Shown: positions 12,051-23,460, numbered from the stretch's first letter. The stretch: 64,000 nucleotides of DNA from Gnetum montanum (GCA_015680685.1 MNCI01017532.1:14760-78759), one strand, 5' to 3'. Program-made: numbers and translations. The notes: generated by a model not told the origin, from the letters alone.

Positions 12051-14009
12051 GGTGGGCCTCACAATCGCCGTAAGCATTAAAATGGCTTGCGGGAGAAACA
12101 ATGACCGATTTACAACTTCGGAGGGAGGCTTACCAAATAATGACTGAAATTGATATTCTTAACTCTTAAGCTGTAAAACTTACTAGTGAGCTGGAAAACC
12201 AAGTGTTATGATAGGCGGAAGGTAACAACGCCTTACAATTTAATTTAAAACCAAAACTGTTTTTTCAGTCACTTTTACTAATACCCTTCAATTTTATAAT
12301 TTTTCTTATCAACTTGGCAATTAGCATTAATGACTTGAACACTAAAGCATTAGGGTACCTTAGCCATAAGAGTCTTTAACATAGAAAATCAGGTCCTAAA
12401 TTCAACTAGCTTAGCCATAAGAGCCTTTAACATAGAAAGTCAGGTCCTAATTTCATTCTATTATAATTTTTGCATATTTTATTTTTTAAAATATTGATTA
12501 TCACAGGTAATTTAGTTATCCATAGTATCAGATATTAATCTAGTAATGCAAGTTATAGGTTTTGAAAGAATCATCCTGGTCCACACATGTTCATTATACC
12601 ACGAAACATTATATATACAACCTGTTTTTACTGGCTGTGGGAATGGTGCCAAGATAGCATGCATTGGCGCTACATAGTATTCGGAGAAAAACTTTCTGAA
12701 TTGTCATTTTTTTACGGCTTTCAGACTTAAATATACTATATTTAAATAAAAACTGTCATATTTATTTGAACCAGAGGTGTTAATTTTGGGTTATTTCTTT
12801 AATGAGGTATTCAAGATTCACGGTAAATAACTGTTTTTAATCTTATAAATCCTTTGAGATCTCACAAAAACTTTATTAAGCATTTTCATTGGCATGTTTT
12901 TAAGAATCTGAAGCGACGGAATATATTTAAATTTATCAACAAGGTAAATGTCTGTTGGTCTTCGACCCAAGTTTTCAAGCTTTCATAATATAGCTTTGAC
13001 GTTATCTCGTATGTTGTGTGTAAAATTCACGGATACTGGTGGTGCTGCTGGCTTACATCACAGGACAATATTTTTCCCATTATCATCTTTCTCCGGTGGT
13101 AAAATATATATCGTGATAGGTATAAATACATGCTATCAGTCATGTTTCTTTCTGAGCATTTTGCTTGTCAAAAAGATACACCACTTTCAAAGATTTTAAA
13201 CGCTACCTCTGATGAGCGTGAAATAAATAACATTATTCAAGCTACCCAANTTTTCAAATATTTTAAACGCTACCTCTGATGAGCGTGAAATAAATAACAT
13301 TATTCAAGTACCCAAACGAGCAAGAACATCAATTTGAAAGCTGTGTATCTTTTGACCTTACTTGGCTTATGTATCGGAAAGAGAGTGGAAAGCCGCTAAT
13401 TTATTTTTCACGCAAAAGCAATCATATTTAAAAGTTTTAAGGAAGAAATAAGTGATGTCATTTTGAAAGCAACGTGATTGCTGATTTGACACCGTATTCA
13501 CACATGGAAAACTTACCTCATTAAGCGTTGTGGAATTCACTGCATGCTAATTAACTTAATAATAATAAGTATTTGGTCCTGCCTTGTTTTATACATCCTA
13601 CGCTAGCTATTAAGTGAATCAAGCTAAGTCATGATTACTAGAGAATTATACTTTTGTGTTCAAAATCAGTTGTAAGTACTTATTCTGCCACATAGCCAAC
13701 AAGCATTGAAAATGTAAATGACATAGGAAATGTAAAATGGTGATGAAAAGTAAATCTAATCGTTGTGAAATGTTGCAATGGATTATAAACAATTTTAATC
13801 TTTTTTCTGGTCATAAAGTGCATCCAAGTATACTTCACTCAAATAAAGAGGTAGTATAAATGTTTACAACCATAATGTGAACACTTACAACTAACTCTAA
13901 CTTTGAGAAATGAAACTATAAGAGTCCAAATAAGGGATTGATTAAAAAGTTCCTTTAATATGTTGGTGGGCTTGCATTCATAGGTACGACTGGGACCTAT
14001 TACATCATA
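12051..14009. other. Unassigned stretch
   Basis: 12088-12215 has a short coding-like frame interrupted by stops, with no family recognised. 12360-12395 and 12411-12446 are two near-identical copies of a block beginning TTAGCCATAAGAG (period 51). 13130-13249 contains an open frame with KDTPLSKILNATSDEREINN, also unassigned. The rest is AT-rich with no feature. Confidence 0.35.
13185..13314 (+). repeat. Near-exact direct repeat around an ambiguous base
   Basis: 13185-13249 and 13252-13314 both read TTTCAAA(G/T)ATTTTAAACGC through CATTATTCAAG and CCCA, with one substitution and one indel. The single N in the window is at 13250, exactly between them. This looks like two unmerged contig ends, although a true tandem duplication is possible. 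Confidence 0.85.
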
Positions 14010-14692
14010 TTTACAACATTGTATGTTATGTTATGGGATTGCAACTATGATATAGTAGGTGTTTTATCACCCATGATTTATCACTCACCAATATTAAAAA
14101 GGAAATTATATATGAATTAAATCTCTTGTCAATTTAATCAAAACCTAATCAAGAGCCATATGACAATGCTCCTTGGAATTGTCAAGCATATTAAAGGAAC
14201 TATCAAATATTATCTTATTAATAATTATCTTTAAAACATTATTGCAAAAGTATATCGATATTGATTATAGAGGAGACACCACTACAAGATGTTTAACTAT
14301 TGGGTTTCTCATTAACCAAAAATGAAATATAATTTTTTGGTAGCCTACTAAACAAAAAAAATGGTTTTTTTAAAACATTTATAGAATCAAAGTACAAAGA
14401 ATCTATTCACTTGATAATAGAATTAAATTGGCTAAATTAATTACTTGCAAAACTAAAGAAAGAAATTCCAATACAAATAATTATGTGCTATGACAATCAA
14501 AGTGTTATCAAGCTGATTAAAAATCTTGTTTTTCATGAGAGCATGAAACACATTAAGATTACAATGCATTATGTAACTCATACCTTCGTTGAAGGATTTA
14601 TAGAGGTAGTTTATATTGACACTCTTGATCAGTTGGATGACACTTTCACTAAAATATTGATGTCAAAGAATTTCAAAAAGTTTATTCAATAA
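14010..14692 (+). pseudogene. Ty1/copia RT C-terminus and RNase H relic
   Basis: In order: a VGVLSPM block like the copia VGVLSRFM motif (about 14057), HIKGT.KY (about 14190, cf. RYLKGT), a GFLINQK and FWWPTKQK-like block (14305-14355, cf. ISWSSKKQ), ESKYKE (14390, cf. STEAEY), then an open frame 14483-14692 with CYDNQSVIKL, HESMKHIKI and DQLDDTFTKIL. The last three are diagnostic of the end of copia pol. Frameshifts and stops occur upstream. It is followed by its LTR at 14735. Confidence 0.9.
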
Positions 14693-14734
14693 TTGTAGTT
14701 ATGTCATTTAACCTATGTATCATTTGATAGAGGG

Positions 14735-15088
14735 TGTTAAGAAAATGACAAACTTATACATTAGTTCTATGAAATACTGTAGTCAACTATGAATTGTCAA
14801 GTTGACAATTATGTATTATTGATAGTTTATATAGAGAGTTCATGATTTTAGATTGTTATGATTAATTAATAGATGATCATTTCAATTACTTTTAGCTATG
14901 AAAAAAATACAACTTTGTAGTTTTATAGTCATGTAAATTTGCCAAGTTTTTGGTGCATCCATCTTTGTAATAATGAACATATCACACACATTCCTTAGAA
15001 TATTGTTTTGGTATTTGGTTTCTTTCTCTATTGTATAATGATGCTCATTGGTAGAGGTCCTGTCCTTGTGATTGTATCATTCTTAACA
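14735..15088 (+). mobile_element. 3' LTR of the copia element (354 bp)
   Basis: It starts TGTTAAGA 42 bp after the end of pol, after a short purine stretch (GATAGAGGG). It ends TCTTAACA, a perfect 8-bp inverted terminus. The following bases (TGACA) would be the target-site copy. The 5' partner LTR is not in the window. Its right edge directly abuts the duplicated 5' flank of CNL copy B. Confidence 0.82.
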
Positions 15089-16154
15089 TGACATGCACAA
15101 CCTATGAAAATGTTGACCTCAAAGAATTTAACCTATGACTTGCACAACCATAGGCCACCAACAATTGGATTGAATTTGTTATACCTAACATTAATAAGCA
15201 TGAGGTTTCTTAAATAACATGAATGCATTGAATTGACTAAGAATTTGGTTTATCATGTATGAACATCATGCTTGCTTTTTTAACTTGAAGAGATGCTCTT
15301 ACATAACATGAGTTGATGAAAGTTGATTGAGAATTTAGTTTATCACATATTGAATTTTTTTTTGCTTTTTCAAATTGAAGAAATGCTATTAAATAGTACA
15401 AATTAATCAAGTTGACCAAAAAATTAGATTATCAAATGTAGATACTCGTCTTGTTTTTTTAATTTGAAGGACCACTTCTAATAACACCATATTTTTTTAA
15501 AAAATTGAAGGAATACTTTTAAATAGCACAAGTTAATAAAGTTGACCCAAAATTCTATTTATCATGTACCAATATCATGCTTTTTTTTTTAAGTTGAAGG
15601 GACACTCTTAAATTCATATATCGCATATGGGACCATGCTTTGCTTTTTTTCAAGTTGAAAGGTTGCTTTTAACCAGACAAGTTGATCAAGTTGACCTACA
15701 ATTAGATTTATCATCTGACAGCCACCATGGTTTCTTTATAAGTTGCAAGGATGCTCTGAATTAGCTCAAACCATTGTTGCTTTTTCTAAGTTAAAGGCAT
15801 GCTCTAACACGCAAGGCTTCTCAGTATGTAGAACCAAGAGAATTGTATTTTCAATGTCTTTTTGGAGATCCTCAGACGTGGAGCACATCAATGCCGATTT
15901 ATTAATGAAAATGGTTATTTCAGTGGCTTTTTAAATATACGCATTCTAATATGAAGTCTGTCAACATGTTCTAAAAATTCGAAAATCATTTTTAGGGCCA
16001 CACAGACAACCGCCATTGACACAGTCTCAATTCAATAACGTATTCGAAATGCTATAGATTTTAAACTTTGAACACGGCGCTGCAGAGAGAAAGAAAAAAC
16101 TATCAAAGAACCAGCATCCCTTAATCCTCTTGTTGTGGTTTTGTTCTTCCCTCT
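15089..16154 (+). other. 5' flank of CNL copy B
   Basis: It shares scattered blocks with 3480-4280 upstream of copy A: GCACAACCTATGAAAATGTT at 15094, AGAACCAAGAGAATTGT at about 15828, GAAGTCTGTCAACAT at about 15951, and CCGCCATTGACACAGTCTC at about 16011. In between are diverged repeats of a sentence containing AGTTGAC, TTTATCA and CTTTTTTAA.TTGAAG (about 15230-15740), a degenerate array of roughly 100-bp units. No coding sequence is evident. Confidence 0.5.
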
Positions 16155-16613
16155 TTGTTCTATCCTTTTCCATCTTCTATTGCTTTCCAATCTTTGGCAC
16201 TGGCAAATGAAATTGGGATTGCTATTCTTAGTGAGCTTGCCGCTGGCGCTGTGACAAGGGTAGTTAAAAAGATCGGCCAAGAAGCATCGGTTGTCGATTT
16301 TGGTAATAATCTTCAGGAACTGAGGCGAAAACTGAATAAACTCAATACTTTGCTTATAGATGCTGAGAAGAAGTCTATCCTACAAAAGTCCCCGACCATG
16401 ATGCTCTGGATCCGTGATCTGCAGGCCGCGGCAATAGATGCTGAGGACCTCCTAGAATTATGTGCAGCAGATTCATTTTCTCCCTCTCTTGATTTGAAAG
16501 TGTTTAAAAATTTGTTTAGTTCATACAGCATTGGTTCAGAAATCAGCAAAATAAATGCAATTATTAATAGCTTGGAACAAAGGGCAGAACCACTTGGCCT
16601 ATACAGACTACTT

Positions 16614-16767
16614 ACTGAAAATTCCAGGGCTTGTCGTCCGTCTGAAACAAATTCATTGAAGAAATCTAAGATTATTTTCGAAATATCCATACTGAAAATT
16701 CCAGGGCTTGTCGTCCGCCTGAAACAAATTCATTGAAGAAATCTAAGATTATTTTCCAAATATCCAC
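16614..16767 (+). repeat. 77-bp tandem duplication inside CNL copy B
   Basis: 16614-16690 and 16691-16767 are nearly identical, starting ACTGAAAATTCCAGGGCTTG, with a few substitutions. The period is not a multiple of three, so the second copy is read in another frame and brings in the TGA at 16734-16736. Confidence 0.95.
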
Positions 16768-17117
16768 TCCTGTGGATATGGACACAGGACGACCAGATAG
16801 TTGAGGTTGTATCGTTGATGCAACAGCATAGAGTAGTGGCTGTTGTTGGCATGGGAGGGATTGGTAAAACCAGACTGCTCCAACATGTGCATAGGTTTAT
16901 TATGAACTCTGAAAGCAAGCATCAAATATTTATTTGGCTTAGTGTTTCCCAGACTTACAGTATTAAGGAACTGCAGTTGGAGGTGCCAAGTAGCCTAGGG
17001 ATTCAGAAAAAAGGGGGGAGAGAGAGTTTCCAGAGTCTTCCGAGATTGATCTACGATGCGATGAAAGACAATAATTGTCTGGGTTTTTTGGATGACGTCT
17101 GGAACTTACCAGACACA

Positions 17118-17134
17118 AAGCAGGATCAAACTTT
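17118..17134 (+). repeat. Target-site duplication of LINE B, left copy
   Basis: AAGCAGGATCAAACTTT, 17 bp, identical to 39728-39744. It is followed by a T run (to 17138), which is the poly(A) tail of the minus-strand LINE. Confidence 0.93.
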
Positions 17135-17533
17135 TTTTCGGAAAAGATCGAGAGAGATTTATATTCCAAAAAAGGAGCTATACAACTGTACAGCGCAGGC
17201 CAGGGTCGCTGGCCGCACTCCCGGCAAGGGAATCATTCGAAATAAACCCCGAGGATCGCCCTACGACACCTAGATTTCGCCAACTAAATTCTAAGACAGA
17301 ATTGTATATGAATAATTTCGAACAGAACCAGCGTTCCCATCCCCCAGGCTACCTTCCAGGGTGCGACGCCGATTTTCAGCGATGAACTGGGCGATGCCCG
17401 TCGGATGGGCCATGGAAGAGTCAACAATCCAGAGCCGCGGTTGGGCTGGTAGTTGCGCAAGGTAGGTCTGCGGTCGTCCCCCGGTGCAGTTGCTGGGAAC
17501 ATCTTTTGTCCCGGACGGCCCCTCCTCCCGGGT
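17135..17533 (-). other. LINE B 3' UTR and poly(A) end
   Basis: Sequence after the last ORF2 homology, ending in a short A run on the minus strand (the T run at 17132-17138) directly against the target-site duplication. Frames are open in places but show no domain. Confidence 0.6.
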
Positions 17534-18298
17534 CTATCGCCGCTGATCTCGTTCCTGGGGATTGGCAGGGGGGTGAGCACGGTGGTCCTCCCCATCCTGG
17601 CCACCTGTCTTTGACATTGATGCTGGTGTCGCAGGTCTGGGTGGTTCATAGTGGCTCTGATTTCGTTCCAGAGTTTTCGGACCCTGCCTGCCATCCAAAG
17701 TCGTCTGCCGTAGTTGTCTGGTAATGTGGCACTCATGCAAGAAGTGTTGTAATGTTTTTGCGTGGCGGTTGCACATAGGACAGTGGTTGTCAATATTCAG
17801 ACCACGTGTTTGCAGCAAGGTTCGAACAGGGAGGGCGCGGTGCAGGATCAGCCACCCGAACATTTTGATTTTCTCCGGTAGGACCCCCTTCCACAACTGC
17901 AACCAGTGCGGATCCGTTGTGTACTGTTTTTGGAGGAGCTTCCGGGGGTGAAGGCATATCTCGTCTTCGTGACCTAATGATCTTACATGGGTACAGAGTT
18001 GCCTCCAGGTGAGGGAGTCGGATTTGGCCGTTGTCCAAGGGCAATATTTCTGCCGCAGGATTTGTGCCCAGAGAGGTGGGTCCTCATTTGTTGCTGTGAG
18101 TCTCAGGAGGAGTCTCTGTCTGCCTAAGGCAGCTTCCATCCTGAAGGGGAGTATGCCAACCCCCTCGCTGTACGGGGCCTTGCAGTGTTTTCCCAGGCCA
18201 CCAGATGCATTTTCTTCCCCCCTTTAACACCGGACCACACGAAGTCGCGAATAGTGGAGTCTATTTTTGTGGCGACTCCCATTGGGGGGGATGCCGTG
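17534..18298 (-). pseudogene. LINE B ORF2, C-terminal zinc-binding part
   Basis: The minus-strand translation from 18298 gives IDSTIRDFVWSGVKGGKKMH and LVAWE, typical of the post-RT region. After a stop near 18125 follows the zf-RVT domain (PF13966-like), with WKGVLPEKIKMFGWLILH, then CPMCNRHAKTLQHFLHEC carrying the Cys/His ligands. It continues directly from the piece ending at 35923 once the Tat element and one target-site copy are removed. Confidence 0.9.
18294..18298 (+). repeat. Target-site duplication of the Tat element, left copy
   Basis: CCGTG, identical to 35923-35927. A 5-bp duplication is standard for Ty3/gypsy integration and fixes the LTR ends as TGTAC...TTTCA on the plus strand. 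Confidence 0.88.
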
Positions 18299-19529
18299 TG
18301 TACTGCTTGAAATCGTCGGTCTCCGGCTGGAAGGAAACAGAGACCGTGGGATCACAGGGCGAGCACAGAAGACCCTACCTTCGCCTGAGGGCGAGCTGGA
18401 ATGCACGAAGGCAGAGTACCTTGGGTGGTCCGCACGCGGATCAGATAAGGATTTCCCCGAACGCACACCGAAATGCTACGCGCCGGGTTATATGTAAACG
18501 GCATGATGGGCGTAAACGTGAGCGTAAACGACGTAACAGAAGCAAATAAAGCGTAAGCGTAAACAGGCGTAAACAACAACAAATGCCAGAAATTTGCGTA
18601 AATTGTAAACAATTGTATTGCAGAGTGAAAGTACAGTGCACCGGTCTAACGTAGTTGTGGTGGAACACAAGGCGGACGAAAAGCCTTGGTGGGCGCAAGG
18701 ATGACTCAACTGGTTCGCATGGTAGGCAAAGCGTAGAGACTGTGTACACGACGTACAGGGCTTTCCAGCGTAAGAGGGTTTCAGCTCTGGTGCGCAGCGT
18801 AATTGCTCCTGGGTGTCCTCTCTGATTTTTTTTGCCAACCTCTCGTGAAGTGGGAAAAATGGAGGTTTTTGTACCGGTTGTTACGCTAGACTCGGGTTAG
18901 GAGACATATGGCGCATTGACCGGGTGCATACAATTTACAAATATACAACATAGTACATGGTGGGCGTATACGGTGGGCGTATACGCTGCATTAGGTCGGT
19001 GTGTACGCTGAGCGTATACGCTGGACGTGCTGGGCGTATGGACTTGGTGGAGATGTGGTGGACGTTGGGCGTATACGCTGGGCATACACGCTAATGAATG
19101 CTGGGCGTATACGCTGACGGATGCTGGGCGTATACGCTGACGGTTGCCGACTTGCTTCAATTCTTGCTCTTTAGTGTTGTCTTCATGTTGTCTTTGGAAT
19201 GCTGGGTGTATACGCTGGGGCGTATATGCTGTTAGACGCTGGCGTATATGCTGGGGCGTATACGTTGTTGGAATGTTGGGCGTATACGCTGGGGTGTATA
19301 TGCTGTTGGATGCTGACGTATAGGCTGGGGCGTATACGCTGTTGGAATGTTGGGCGTATACGCTAGGGCATATATGCTGTCGACACTTGGTGAAACTTCA
19401 ATATTTTAATCTTTTGAAGATCTCTGAAGTTTGCCACGTTCGATGTCAGACATAGCTGTGTTGCCTGTGGGTCGTAGGGATTCGCTCGGTGTTGAATAAG
19501 TACTAAGCTCCAAATTTTGTGGTGTTTCA
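18299..19529 (-). mobile_element. Tat element 3' LTR (1231 bp)
   Basis: Minus-strand ends are TGAAACACC (19529) and GTACA (18299). It aligns throughout to 34800-35922. It is longer than the 5' LTR because the array of GCGTATACGC-type palindromes (18960-19380) holds more units here. Confidence 0.93.
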
Positions 19530-19543
19530 TTGGCCCCTCTTTG
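19530..19543 (-). promoter_or_regulatory. Polypurine tract of the Tat element
   Basis: The minus strand reads CAAAGAGGGGCCAA immediately before the TGAAACACC start of the 3' LTR. This is the expected place and composition for the plus-strand DNA primer. Confidence 0.8.
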
Positions 19544-20752
19544 TTGACGTTTGGAGGAATCGACCTGAGAAGCATCGACAAAGAAGTGCAAAACACCACA
19601 AGTAACTTGATATAGACTCTGTCCTTCGCCACTTGACTAGACATCATCGCACCATATTTAGTAGTACATGGGATTGAAAATGTAAAATTTGTAGCTGGTA
19701 GGAAGGGATTGTGGGGATTGGTGACTGCCCAAAGAACTATGCTGGGGAAATGGGATGCTTGGGTAAGCGGCATGTGGGTCCTCGTCAATAGCCATTGTTT
19801 AGCAGACTCAGAATTCAGACATGCGATGTGCGTCCTTTGGCGGAACAAGGCTCTTGGTTAGTGTTCAAGAGAACTTGCTGACAAGACCAAAGCCACGGGA
19901 GGATGTGTTACATTCTTTGGAGGAACAGGGCCCATGTTTAATGTTCAGGGGGGGGGGGGCCTGTTGGTTGATAGCCAAAGCCATGCAACTGGATGTTTCT
20001 TGACCGTTTTGGGCATGAGTACTTGGGTTTTTTTTGGAGGTTTGCATTGGTCTTGTATTCGTACTCAGGTGCTGGTTCGTGTGTTGCAACCGCTGCAACG
20101 TGTTGCAATGCGCAACAGTATGCTCAAAGTTTGGTAAATAGATTGAGAATATACCGGGAATGGGAATGTACTAGTGAACGGTTTGATTTAGCCTTATCAT
20201 GTGGGTTGTGAACATTGCCTCATCTTGTGGCTCATGAAGAAATGCATTCTTGTACGAACACCTCTGAGCATCATCCTGCAAACATAACTCCAAGGAGTCA
20301 AGAAAACCATAAGTGAACAAACGAGTTTAGACTTAAACAGTAGCTGACGAAGCAAAGACACCAAGTGAGGTTTCAAGCACGGAATATGAGCGGTGGTGAT
20401 TTCGTTGAGATCGGCAGATGGCAGACAAGGCAGCTATTGTGACGAAGTGTGAATGCAACCATGGAGGATCTGGAGATGAACTTATCAGTTTATAGTCTTA
20501 GTGGACTATCATGGGTTAGTTTTATGACATAACCCATTGGACATTGCCCGTTTAGCGTCGTGGCGGACGATACATCACTAGTTTATGGTCTTGGCGGACT
20601 ACGAAGAGGCAAACCAGTTTATAGTCTTAGTGGACTCTGGTGGGTGCAAAAGTGGTAGTTCATTGTCATGTCGGACGGGTGCTAGTTTATCATCATTGCA
20701 GACATTGTGTGGTATCAGGTTACCGTCATGACCCAGGACGAGCTGTGGTATT
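19544..20752 (-). other. Tat element 3' untranslated region
   Basis: No coding similarity on either strand. It contains two diverged direct copies of a block with GGAACA(A/G)GG and AATGTTCA/AGTGTTCA (about 19838-19920 and 19920-20000), a run of 12 G at 19948-19959, and at 20480-20660 degenerate forms of the GTTTATAGTCTTAG motif that becomes a regular array after 20753. Confidence 0.5.
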
Positions 20753-21011
20753 AGTTTATAGTCGTAATCCAGGACTATTCTGTGGTATCAGTTTATAGTC
20801 TTAATCCAGGACTATTCTGTGGTATCAGTTTATAGTCTTAATCCAGGACTATTCTGTGGTATCAGTTTATAGTCTTAATCCAGGACTAGTCTGTGGTATC
20901 AGTTTATAGTCTTAATACAGGACTATTCTATGGTATCAGTTTATAGTCTTAATCCAGGACTATTTTGTGGTATCAGTTTATAGTCTTAATCCAGGACTAG
21001 TACATACCTGA
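20753..21011 (+). repeat. 37-bp tandem array, about 7 copies
   Basis: The unit begins AGTTTATAGTCTTAATCCAG and ends TCTGTGGTATC. Copies start every 37 bases from 20753 to 20975, with one or two changes each, and the last copy is partial. It lies directly downstream of the integrase stop. Its AGTTTA core is shared with arrays at 24606 and 29914. Confidence 0.95.
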
Positions 21012-21019
21012 GCTATGGG

Positions 21020-22254
21020 TTAAGTGTAGAACGGTTTTAAGAACAAGTGATTGGTTGGATTTGCAAATTCATTTCCGTTCATATCGGCTAGCTTGAATGC
21101 TCCATTGTCGAATGCTTTGATGACCAAGTAAGGCCCTTCCCAGTTGGCTGAGAATTTATTCAGATGTTCTCGAATAGCCTAAGCACAAGGTCTCCTTCTT
21201 TGATGGGGCGCTTATGAATATCATGTCGATGCCGTTGCTGTTGTTGTTTTTGGTACCATTCGATCTGATCAAGCATGCGTACATGTTCTTCCTCCACCGA
21301 ATCTAAGTCAATGATGCATAGATCATTGTTTTGCTCGTCGTCAAGGAGTCTCGACAGCGTGATCCTTAAGGATGGTACCTGCAATTCCAAAGGTAAAACT
21401 GCTTCCGAACCGTAAACAAGACTGTATGGTGTTTTACCAGTAGACGTCCGATGCGTAGTGCGATATGCCCACAGTGCGTATACCAATTTTTCGTGCCATT
21501 TCTTCTTGCTTTGGGTAAGCACTTTCTTAAGTATTGTAATGATTGTCTTGTTCGGTGCTTCCGCTTGTCCATTGCTCTAAGGATAGTAAGGGGATCAAAA
21601 CGAGTGTTTGATCCCTAGGCTATCACAAAAGGTTTTGGTTTCAGCACTGCTAAATTGTGGCCCATTGTCAGTGATGATTGTCATAGGAATGCCAAAGCGG
21701 GTTACAATGTTTTCGAGGATGAAATTGCATACATGTTTAGACGTAGTTTGTCGAAGTGGAGCAGCTTCTACCCACTTCGTAAAGTATTCGGTCGCAGTTA
21801 TGATGAAACTATGCCCTACAGAAGATGAGGGTGTTATTGGGCCAATAAGGTCCAATCCCCACTTCCGGAAGGGCCATGTAATTTGCGTTGTATGCAATTC
21901 ATTTGGTGGGACATGTATTAGATTGCTATGTTTTTGACAAGTGTTGCATGTTTTGACCTTGGAGAGATAGTCGTATTCCATGTGCGGCCAATAGTAGCCT
22001 AAGCATCTAATTTTCGTTGCCATGGCCTTTGGCGCGATGTGTCCTCCACATAGTCCCTCATGTACTTGATCAATGATAGTTTGGGCATCAGTAATACTAA
22101 TGCATGTTAGCAATATGCCTTCGTAGGATCAGCGACACAGTGTGTCCCCTACCAGGGTATACTACGTAGAACGTTTGTGCATTGTGTCTTTCTGTGCATT
22201 TGTTAGATGTCGTGGTGCTTCACCGCGTAGCAGGTATTCTTTTATGTCGTCATA
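21020..22254 (-). pseudogene. Tat integrase
   Basis: It inserts element cDNA into the genome. On the minus strand: a linker with two or more stops (22254-22114), the H2C2 zinc-binding part (HEGLCGGHIAPK...CNTCQ, about 22070-21940), then the DDE core with GLDLIGPI (first D, about 21860), TDNGPQF (second D, about 21655) and NGQAEA (the E, about 21570). A frameshift lies between the second D and the E, near 21590. A TGA at about 21160 is followed by a C-terminal GPY/F-like segment (NWEGPYLV, about 21140), ending at the TAA at 21020-21022. All three catalytic residues are still present, but the gene is broken. Confidence 0.9.
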
Positions 22255-23460
22255 CTATTCTAACACGTGTGTTGTGCTAACAGATGCAATTGGCAATGTG
22301 TCGGGAGTATCGGTTATCGGTTTAGCATAATGGATTATGGAGCTCAGTAACACGTGGAACATGTCTGGTGATATGTTTAATGCTAATGTGGCTAACGCAT
22401 CTACGATGGTATTATCATTTCTGGAAACGTGTTGCACATCAAGGTTCTTGAATCGTCCCATCAGGTGTTTTGCCAAGTCGCAGTATGCTTGTAAGTGTTG
22501 GGCTTTACACGTATAGACGTCTGTGACTTGGTTTAGGACTAGTTGTGAGTCGCCTTTGATTACAAGCCGTGTGATATCTGAAGCTAGTGCTGCTGCGAGG
22601 CCTCTAAGGAGACCTTCGTACTTTGCCATGTTGTTTGTACACTGAAAGTCGAAATGATAGGCAAAGGATCGGATCTCCCCAGAGGGATAAGTAAGGACAG
22701 CGGCTGCACTTCCTCCTCGAGAGGTGGATGCTCCATCAAAGTTTAGGCTGGCATCGTAATCATTAGGCACTATGTCTACGGTGCTTATATTCTCATCCGG
22801 GAATTCCGGCTCTATAGTCTCTTGATCACGTATTGGTGATGTGGTCATTTGGTTTGCTATGGCTTGACCCTTGACTGATGATTGCGTTACGTAGTACAGG
22901 TCGAATTCGGCTATCATGGCTTTCCACCGGGCTATTCGACTTGTTTCATAAATGTTCCCTGTTATGGCTCTTAGTACATTGTCCTTGCAAATGATGTAAA
23001 CTTGATTACGGAAGAGGTAATGACGCGATTTTTTTAAAGCAAAGATTAAAGATAAACATGACTTCTCCACGTCGTTGTATCTTTTCTCGTCGGCAACTAA
23101 TGCATGGCTTATGTAATATATAGGAACTTCGGTTCCGTCATCTTGTTTCTGGCAAAGCATAGACGCGATTGATGATTCCGAAGTGGCGAGGTAGATGTAA
23201 AATGGTTTATCGTTTTTAGGCGGGTAAACCGTAGGCAGTCGGGCAAGTGCTGTTTTGATGCTCTCGAATGCTTCTTGGCATTGCGGAGTCCATTCGAAAT
23301 GGACGTTTTTGCGTAACAAGTGGTTCATAGGTTTTAGTTTGTCCGTCAATTTTTCTATGAAGCGTTTGATAAACTGCAATCTACCTTGTAGACCTCGAAG
23401 TTCGGTAAGGTTGTTTGGTGGTTTCATGTTTGTTATGGCTTTAACCTTATTGGGGTCTAC
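22255..23460 (-). pseudogene. Tat RNase H plus second archaeal-type RNase H
   Basis: One open frame, 22255-23427. The first part is the RT connection and the normal Ty3 RNase H (FEWTPQCQEAFESIK, FYIYLATSESSIASML, YYISHAL, LIFALKKSRHYL). After a linker with an EPEFPDE stretch comes a second RNase H with LNFDGAS, NMAKYEGLL, IKGDSQL and VDALATLA, which carries the D-E-D-D set. Such a dual arrangement defines the Tat lineage. In the first domain the DAS motif reads LATSES, so it has probably lost activity, as is usual where the second domain takes over. It is joined to RT through one TGA. Confidence 0.92.

Larger units (their letters stand above)
16155..17134 (+). pseudogene. CNL disease-resistance gene fragment, copy B
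   Basis: The longest of three CNL copies. 16155-16736 encodes the coiled-coil domain of a plant immune receptor (NLQELRRKLNKLNTLLIDA, WIRDLQAAAIDAEDLLE). 16815-17134 encodes the start of NB-ARC: P-loop GMGGIGKT at 16848-16871, RNBS-A IFIWLSVSQT at 16926-16955, and kinase-2 LDDVW at 17088-17102. The two parts are separated by a TGA created within a 77-bp tandem duplication. The reading frame is cut at 17134 by LINE B, 32 bp after kinase-2. Beyond the insertion (39745 onward) no NB-ARC or LRR coding is visible, so the gene was probably already incomplete, or an intron begins there. The chosen start is the first ATG of the open frame; the true start may be further downstream. Confidence 0.88.

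Noticed and set aside
16155-17273. A functional CNL resistance gene
   Set aside because: An internal stop from the 77-bp duplication, interruption by LINE B after kinase-2, and no LRR. Frames after 17134 are LINE 3' sequence read on the wrong strand.
18960-19380. GCGTATACGC repeats as a possible centromeric or telomeric satellite
   Set aside because: The repeats stop at the LTR borders, are irregularly spaced and recur in the element's other control regions. They are part of the element.
19363-19848. 161-codon minus-strand open frame in the Tat 3' region
   Set aside because: It overlaps the 3' LTR boundary and polypurine tract, matches no domain, and is rich in low-complexity codons. Treated as chance.
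20753-21011. Regular 37-bp repeats, CRISPR-like in unit length
   Set aside because: There are no unique spacers between units. It is a plain tandem array inside a plant retrotransposon.
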